DNA from: Archaeoglobus_B sp964471215
Lineage (GTDB): Archaea; Halobacteriota; Archaeoglobi; Archaeoglobales; Archaeoglobaceae
Length of the DNA: 9,095 nucleotides
Assembly: GCA_964471215.1 (NCBI GenBank)
Contig: CAYYFC010000049.1
Coordinates: 1 to 9,095, forward strand
Direction of reading: 5' to 3'
A model generated the notes under the pieces. That model saw only the letters and a program-made list of their open reading frames with translations, had not been told where the DNA came from and ran no database searches. Below are positions 4,973 through 9,095 of this stretch, piece by piece (the first letter of the stretch is position 1; each line of letters begins with the position of its first letter). The position numbers and the translations under genes were made by a program.

Positions 4973-7231
4973 GTGGAGTTTGTACATCATCCGCTAATTA
5001 AGGATGGTTTGATTGAGAGGAGGAGTTATCAGATCACTATAGCAGCAACGGCACTAATGCGCAATACGCTTGTAATACTACCGACGGGATTGGGGAAAAC
5101 CGTGATAGCTTTACTTGTTATGGTATCTAGACTCCATAATAAAAACGGAAAGGTTCTTTTCTTGGCTCCTACCAAGCCTCTGGTCGAGCAGCATGCGGAA
5201 TTCTTTAGAAGGGTTTTGAGGATACCGAGCGATGAAATAGTTTGCCTGACGGGAGAGATTCCGCCAGATAAGAGGTTGAAACTATGGAAAAATGCTAAAG
5301 TTGTAGTTTCAACACCTCAGGTCATCGAAAACGACTTGATAGCAGGTAGAATAGATCTAAGGGATGTCGTACACTTAACGTTTGATGAGGCTCATAGAGC
5401 GGTTGGGAACTACTCCTACGTATTCATAGCAAAGAGCTATTTCAAGCAGGCCAAGGATCCTCTTGTTCTTGCAATCACGGCATCGCCTGGAAGCGATCTG
5501 GAAAGGATAATGGAGGTTGTAGATAATCTGAGGATCGAGGAAATAGAGATAAGGACGGAATTTGATGAAGACGTCATACCTTATGTCCATGAAAAGAAAA
5601 TAGAATGGGTAAGAATAGATATGCCGGAAGAATTGAGAGAAGTGAGGGAGTGCTTCAAGAGATGTCTTGATATAAGATTTAAAAAACTGGAGGGTCTGGG
5701 TATAAAGGCCGATGGAATGTCAAAAAAGGATCTGCTTGCTCTTCAGGAAACATTACATGTTGAGGCATATGAGAAGAACGATTCAAGACTTTTCGATGCC
5801 CTCTCGATTCTCGCTGAGATATTGAAGATACAACACGGAATAGAGCTAATAGAGACTCAGGGACTTGATGCCTTAAGACATTACCTTAAGAGACTCGTCA
5901 TGGAAGCTAAGTCAAAGGGTGGCAGCAAAGCCTCAAAGAATATAATATCAGATCCCATATTCAGAAAAGCGGTTTTGAAGGCTCTAAGATGCAGAGTTGA
6001 TCATCCTAAAATAGAGAAGTTAAAGGATATAATCAGAGAACAGATTAGTCGAAATCCAAAATCCAGAATCATTGTTTTTACGAATTTCAGAGATACAGCC
6101 GAGATAATAACAAATGAACTGAGAAATATGGGGATTAGGGCTGTCAAGTTCATAGGACAGGCTAGTAAAATAGACGATAGAGGATTGAAGCAGAGGGAAC
6201 AGGTTGAAATAATAAATAGATTTAGAGAGGGTTTGATAGATGTTCTAGTTGCGACGTCTATTGGCGAGGAGGGTCTAGACATACCCGAAACGGATTTAGT
6301 CATATTTTACGAGGCAATACCTTCTGAAATAAGGACAATCCAGAGAAAGGGTAGAACGGGAAGAAGAAGGGAAGGTAGAATAGTAGTCTTAGTTACAAAG
6401 GGAACCAGGGATGAAAAGTATTACTGGATAAGTCTAAGAAAGGAAAAACTGATGTATGAAAGGATTAAAGAGTTAAAGGAGCAGTTGAAGAAAAGACAGG
6501 GGCAGAAAAGCCTTGTAAGCTTTGAAGAGGAGAAAACTGAGATCGAGAGACAGGAAGGAAGATGTGTCGTGTATGTTGATTCCAGAGAGATGAAATCGGA
6601 AGTTGTTAAGGAGCTGTTTGAAAGGGGTGTAATTATAAGGGTTAGAAATCTGGATGTTGGTGATTATGTTTTAAGCGATAGAGTTGTCGTTGAGAGGAAG
6701 ACTGTAGACGACTTTGTAGATAGCCTGATAAATAAGGATAGGAATATATTTGATCAGATTGTAAGGCTTAAGAAGAGCTATTTGAAACCTGTGATAATAG
6801 TGGAAGGTGATGGTCTATACAGGAGGATAAATCCAAATGCTATAAGGGGAGCACTGGCAGCGATTACAATAGATTTCGGAATACCTGTGATAAACACAAG
6901 GGATCCAAAAGAAACGGCGGAGTTCATAATTACCATTGCAAAAAGGGAGCAGAACATAAGGGATAGAACTATTGTTCTGCACAGCGGTAAGACGAAGATG
7001 ACGTTAAAAGAGCAGATGGAGTATGTAGTCTCCTCTATTTCCGAAATAGGACCAGTTATAGCTAGAAACCTGCTCGAGCACTTTCAGACCATTGAAAGGA
7101 TAGCTACTGCGAGTGAGGAGGAGCTTATGAAGGTACCAAAGGTGGGTAAAAAGATAGCGAGGAAGATAAGGACACTTATGACGACTCCTTATTCGGAGGC
7201 TGATGAGATTTCATTTGAAGATCTAATTTAA
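4973..7231 (+). CDS. hef: Hef: XPF/FANCM-type helicase-nuclease
   Basis: The archaeal fork-repair protein Hef, which combines a FANCM-like superfamily 2 helicase with an XPF-like structure-specific endonuclease to process stalled or branched replication forks. The 752 residues are full length. Helicase motifs are PTGLGKT (37-43, Walker A), LAPTKPLVEQH (64-74), DEAH (138-141), TASPG (169-173), VATSIGEEGLDIP (426-438) and QRKGRTGR (457-464). The helical insertion spans about 215-345. A short charged linker (about 495-528) leads to the nuclease: VDSRE (535-539), GDYVLSD (563-569) and ERKTVDDF (574-581), so the catalytic GDxnERKxxxD core is intact. Tandem helix-hairpin-helix motifs lie at 688-736 (SEIGPVIARNLL and PKVGKKIARKI). 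The start is GTG, because an in-frame stop lies immediately upstream at 4967-4969 and the ATG at 4971 is out of frame and soon stops. It is monocistronic and its stop overlaps that of the convergent transporter gene. Confidence 0.97.
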   Translation: MEFVHHPLIKDGLIERRSYQITIAATALMRNTLVILPTGLGKTVIALLVMVSRLHNKNGKVLFLAPTKPLVEQHAEFFRRVLRIPSDEIVCLTGEIPPDKRLKLWKNAKVVVSTPQVIENDLIAGRIDLRDVVHLTFDEAHRAVGNYSYVFIAKSYFKQAKDPLVLAITASPGSDLERIMEVVDNLRIEEIEIRTEFDEDVIPYVHEKKIEWVRIDMPEELREVRECFKRCLDIRFKKLEGLGIKADGMSKKDLLALQETLHVEAYEKNDSRLFDALSILAEILKIQHGIELIETQGLDALRHYLKRLVMEAKSKGGSKASKNIISDPIFRKAVLKALRCRVDHPKIEKLKDIIREQISRNPKSRIIVFTNFRDTAEIITNELRNMGIRAVKFIGQASKIDDRGLKQREQVEIINRFREGLIDVLVATSIGEEGLDIPETDLVIFYEAIPSEIRTIQRKGRTGRRREGRIVVLVTKGTRDEKYYWISLRKEKLMYERIKELKEQLKKRQGQKSLVSFEEEKTEIERQEGRCVVYVDSREMKSEVVKELFERGVIIRVRNLDVGDYVLSDRVVVERKTVDDFVDSLINKDRNIFDQIVRLKKSYLKPVIIVEGDGLYRRINPNAIRGALAAITIDFGIPVINTRDPKETAEFIITIAKREQNIRDRTIVLHSGKTKMTLKEQMEYVVSSISEIGPVIARNLLEHFQTIERIATASEEELMKVPKVGKKIARKIRTLMTTPYSEADEISFEDLI

Positions 7232-8409
7232 ATTATGTTCAAGCTCTTCAGTGCTGCCACTAAGCATGAAATTCCTATGAAATCCATCAAGGATGTGACG
7301 AGCGGTATTCCAACGTTATCGGGATCAAATCCGATTTTAAAGCTTATTATTGAGAAGTAATACGATACTATATCTAAGATTAAAGCCAGTATCTGTCCGG
7401 CAATTGACGTAGCCAGGATCAGATAAAGTAGGGAAGGAGTCTTTATCGACAGGATTACGTTAAACAGAAATCCAGATACGCCTAAAAACGCAAAGGAGAT
7501 TAATGCAAGCAGGTGTATTACGAAAAACCTACTAAAAACTGCTCTATCGGGTAGCAGATAAGGCTTCAGAGAACCGAGATGAAGCATGGACGAGAACCTC
7601 GCAACAAGTATACTTCCCATTGCCCCTCCGCTTGCAAGAAAGGCTGGCACTATTGTAAGGACTCCGGCAGTATTTACAAAACCTTCGATTTCATTACCCA
7701 GTATTGTCCCGACGCAGAATTCCAGTAACAGACAGAAAAGCAGAATAGGAAAGGATTCCATTATTATTTTAAATCCCATGTTCTCACTCTTTTTATAAAA
7801 AAATAGCATAAATATCAGGGATATAAGAATTATCACAACCTTTACATGAAGTCCTGTGAGAAAAACCAAATCTGCTGATAGAAATATGAGAGGTATTGTT
7901 ATCAAATCGCTGATAAACGTTATGAGGGGTGATGTTACGTTATCAGGATCCCAACCCCACCTAAAGCTTCCTATCGAAACAGCAATCGTTAAGGGTATTA
8001 TGAAGACTGCAGATAGAAATGCGGATATTATCGATATTATCATGAGATCAAGTACAAGATCCAAGTTGAATTCATGAATTTTCAAAAGCGATGCAATCTT
8101 TGCAGATATTATTCCATTTAAGAAGCTTAAAGCTATGAGCAAAAAAAGTGATGAGCTTATATTTTCATTTATTACAGAATTTAGCTTGAATTTAGGTTCT
8201 ATTTTACCTGCATGCAGATAAGTACCGAGTCTGGATCCAAGAGGAGCATATATATTCCCCCTTAACGATATGCTTGGGGGTATGAGTATTATTAAAGCAG
8301 GAATTATTATAAATCTATTTGAAAGGTATCCCATCCACATTCCGGCTATTATTTCACCAAAGGAGCAGAGTATTAGAACCGGTAAGCTCTCCTTTAAATC
8401 CTTTAACAT
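7228..8409 (-). CDS. Tandem-domain MgtE/SLC41-type divalent cation transporter
   Basis: A 393-residue integral membrane protein with roughly ten hydrophobic segments, built from two homologous halves. Half one has the PPSISLRGNIYAPLGSRLGT block (44-63) and GWDPDNVTSPLITFISD (152-168). Half two has VPAFLASGGAMGSILVARFS (254-273) and GFDPDNVGIPLVTSLMD (360-376). These match the two conserved blocks of the MgtE membrane domain, including the pore-lining Asp in the DP motif known from bacterial MgtE. Bacterial MgtE has one such domain per chain and dimerises; the tandem arrangement resembles eukaryotic SLC41 carriers. The cytosolic N-domain and CBS domains that sense magnesium in bacterial MgtE are absent. 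The most likely substrate is Mg2+, but other divalent cations are possible. Its ATG follows the stop of the ASCH gene with no gap (TAAATG on the minus strand), so the two are probably co-translated, with a weak AAGGGG about 9 bases upstream. Confidence 0.88.
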   Translation of the reverse strand: MLKDLKESLPVLILCSFGEIIAGMWMGYLSNRFIIIPALIILIPPSISLRGNIYAPLGSRLGTYLHAGKIEPKFKLNSVINENISSSLFLLIALSFLNGIISAKIASLLKIHEFNLDLVLDLMIISIISAFLSAVFIIPLTIAVSIGSFRWGWDPDNVTSPLITFISDLITIPLIFLSADLVFLTGLHVKVVIILISLIFMLFFYKKSENMGFKIIMESFPILLFCLLLEFCVGTILGNEIEGFVNTAGVLTIVPAFLASGGAMGSILVARFSSMLHLGSLKPYLLPDRAVFSRFFVIHLLALISFAFLGVSGFLFNVILSIKTPSLLYLILATSIAGQILALILDIVSYYFSIISFKIGFDPDNVGIPLVTSLMDFIGISCLVAALKSLNII

Positions 8410-8949
8410 TTAAAGCAACCCCTTCTTTTTAAGCTCCAAATAACATTTTCTCAGTATTTTCCTAATAACTCCCCTTTTTCTCAACCCTCCAAGCTTTAGT
8501 GCAGTTTTTCTTATGCTCTGCGTTTTCACAAACATTTCAAGTATTTTCTTATCCCTATCGTTTAAGTTCAGATTTTTTAATGCAGTTTTTGCTATTTCTA
8601 CCAGATCCTCTTCCCCATAATACATCTCGTAAGGTATTATCTCGTTCTTAAATTCCTTGAATTTAAATCTAATTATATAAACTTTTTTAGGACTACCATA
8701 CAGCCTTCTGATCTCCTCCAACAACTTATTCCTGCTATCAAATCCATCGTGCCTCGCATCTTCATCTGTAAGTTCCTCCAAGTCCTTTTCTTCAATATCG
8801 ACTATCCTAGCCGTACCGATTATCTTTCCCCCGCAGTGAACAAAAACTTCCTCACCCTTTTTAAAGTTACAATGAACCCTGATCGTAGCCGTCTTCTTAC
8901 CACTCTTCAGAAGTTCCTTGAACTTATCCTTGAACTCGAGGTGTTTCAT
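8410..8949 (-). CDS. ASCH-domain protein with C-terminal helix-turn-helix
   Basis: A 179-residue predicted nucleic-acid-binding protein. Residues 1-98 form an ASCH domain, a PUA-like beta-barrel: FKELLKSGKKTATIR (10-24) with the family GxKTxTIR signature, GEEVFVHCGGKIIGTARI (32-49), the helix with DARHDGF (64-70), and the closing VYIIRFKF strand (90-97). After a hinge at 100-120, residues 128-179 resemble a sigma region 4-like helix-turn-helix (NLNDRDKKILEMFVKTQSIR) ending in a very basic stretch with many Lys and Arg. ASCH proteins are proposed to bind RNA, and some hydrolyse modified nucleosides; the exact role here is unknown. It is the first gene of a two-gene unit with the cation transporter, which suggests a regulatory role, but this is inference. 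The start is the only reasonable ATG, with an A/T-rich promoter upstream and no ribosome binding site. Confidence 0.83.
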   Translation of the reverse strand: MKHLEFKDKFKELLKSGKKTATIRVHCNFKKGEEVFVHCGGKIIGTARIVDIEEKDLEELTDEDARHDGFDSRNKLLEEIRRLYGSPKKVYIIRFKFKEFKNEIIPYEMYYGEEDLVEIAKTALKNLNLNDRDKKILEMFVKTQSIRKTALKLGGLRKRGVIRKILRKCYLELKKKGLL

Positions 8950-8962
8950 AACTTATACTAAA

Positions 8963-8980
8963 TTCATAAAAATACATTTT
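8963..8980 (-). promoter_or_regulatory. TATA-like promoter of the ASCH-transporter unit
   Basis: The minus strand reads AAAATGTATTTTTATGAA, an A-rich BRE-like start followed by a T/A-rich box centred about 20-23 bases upstream of the ATG at 8949. The distance is slightly short for a leaderless start but no better box is visible. It lies immediately next to the TnpB-like remnant that starts near 8987. Confidence 0.35.
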
Positions 8981-8986
8981 GACTGA

Positions 8987-9067
8987 GCCTTAGGAGATCG
9001 TACAGAGACTATGTCACCACAAAACGTCGCTAAGGAAGCTTCGCCCTTCAGGGCGGAGAGGAATTAG
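8987..9067 (+). pseudogene. Remnant of TnpB C-terminus (IS200/IS605 right end)
   Basis: This frame is open from just after a stop at 8984-8986 to the TAG at 9065-9067 and reads ALGDRTETMSPQ, then NVAKEASPFRAERN. The GDRT block some 15 residues before a KEASPFRAE ending is a pattern I recognise from archaeal TnpB C-termini. The rest of the protein (RuvC-like and zinc-finger parts) is absent: the next sequence to the left is the promoter and start of the ASCH gene on the other strand. So this is the last fragment of a deleted insertion sequence or a solo right end. An ATG at 9011 could start an 18-codon peptide, but I see no reason to think it is made. The identification rests on family resemblance and on the matching copy at 19-54. 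Confidence 0.5.
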
Positions 9068-9070
9068 GGG
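9032..9070 (+). ncRNA. Candidate omegaRNA-type terminal hairpin
   Basis: Positions 9039-9046 pair with 9051-9058 (8 bp, one G-T wobble) around a TTCA loop, followed by AGGAATTAG. The stem length, loop sequence, purine tail and reading-frame context all match the hairpin at 26-45. Two stem positions differ by compensatory changes (C-G to T-A, and A-T to C-G), which supports selection on RNA pairing in the lineage. The sequence that would act as guide is the purine tract starting at about 9068. No intact tnpB accompanies it in the window, so it may be a relic or an orphan guide RNA; transcription is not shown. Confidence 0.42.
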
Positions 9071-9090
9071 AGGAGGGAGGGGGTAGGAGA
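9056..9090 (+). repeat. Purine-rich, G-rich tract at the window edge
   Basis: Apart from three Ts (9064, 9065 and 9084), this stretch is all A and G. It includes GGGGAGGAGGGAGGGGG at 9067-9083. It lies directly after the TnpB-like right end, where the guide segment of an omegaRNA would be. Runs of G could form a two-layer or imperfect three-layer quadruplex. It may also simply be the start of another feature cut off by the window edge. Confidence 0.45.
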
Positions 9091-9095
9091 TTGGT

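Noticed and set aside
4971..4997. ATG at 4971 as the hef start
   Set aside because: It is out of frame with hef and meets a stop after eight codons; GTG at 4973 is in frame and directly follows an in-frame stop region.
8749..8961. Plus-strand open frame of 70 codons opposite the ASCH gene
   Set aside because: Antisense to a clearly recognisable ASCH domain with no family resemblance of its own.
9011..9067. An 18-codon peptide gene starting at ATG 9011
   Set aside because: The reading frame continues upstream of the ATG as TnpB-like sequence, there is no ribosome binding site, and the similarity is to a TnpB tail rather than to a small protein.
9067..9083. Definite G-quadruplex
   Set aside because: Only three runs of three or more G are present plus a GG run, so a standard three-layer quadruplex is not guaranteed; kept only as a possibility.
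1..9095. CRISPR array, tRNA or rRNA genes
   Set aside because: I saw no regularly spaced repeats, cloverleaf-like segments or rRNA-like conserved stretches on either strand; nearly all of the window is coding.

Overview
The window looks like chromosome of a hyperthermophilic euryarchaeon, most likely of the Archaeoglobaceae. The evidence is a GatD-type amidotransferase subunit, a Hef helicase-nuclease, a stand-alone IMP cyclohydrolase-type PurH domain, a DUF504 protein, heavy use of AGA/AGG arginine codons, AT-rich intergenic DNA with archaeal TATA-like boxes, and several start codons that sit at the expected transcription start (leaderless mRNAs). The family assignment is inference; the domain is close to certain. 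No rRNA, tRNA or CRISPR array is visible.

Layout. Positions 1-55 hold what looks like the right end of an IS200/IS605-type element: a TnpB C-terminus coinciding with the terminal hairpin of a TnpB guide RNA (omegaRNA). Five minus-strand genes in three probable transcription units follow in the left half. They are a slipin/stomatin membrane protein (56-808), gatD (883-2133), and a tight cluster read as purH-type cyclohydrolase (4393-4887), winged-helix regulator (3856-4368), DUF504 protein (3623-3859) and argH (2218-3636). The only large plus-strand gene is hef (4973-7231), divergent from the purH cluster across an 85-bp shared promoter region. Convergent with hef, sharing its stop-codon region, is a minus-strand pair: an ASCH-HTH protein (8410-8949), then a tandem-domain MgtE/SLC41-type cation transporter (7228-8409), with stop and start codons abutting. 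The window ends with a second TnpB C-terminal/omegaRNA-like remnant (8987-9067), followed by a purine tract rich in G.

How the genes fit together. Most of the content is housekeeping: glutaminyl-tRNA formation (GatD), the last step of IMP synthesis (PurH domain), the last step of arginine synthesis (ArgH), replication-fork repair (Hef), divalent cation transport and membrane organisation (slipin). The purH-regulator-DUF504-argH cluster joins purine and arginine synthesis to an unstudied regulator and a small predicted RNA-end-binding protein. The ASCH-HTH and transporter pair suggests nucleic-acid-linked control of cation transport, but this is only a hypothesis.

The least ordinary feature is the pair of same-orientation TnpB/omegaRNA-like ends at the two edges. 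They share 27 of 36 aligned positions, an 8-bp stem with a TTCA loop, and two compensatory base-pair differences, so the shared structure is probably functional RNA or recently was. In the left one the sequence expected to act as guide is antisense to the 3' end of the slipin gene.
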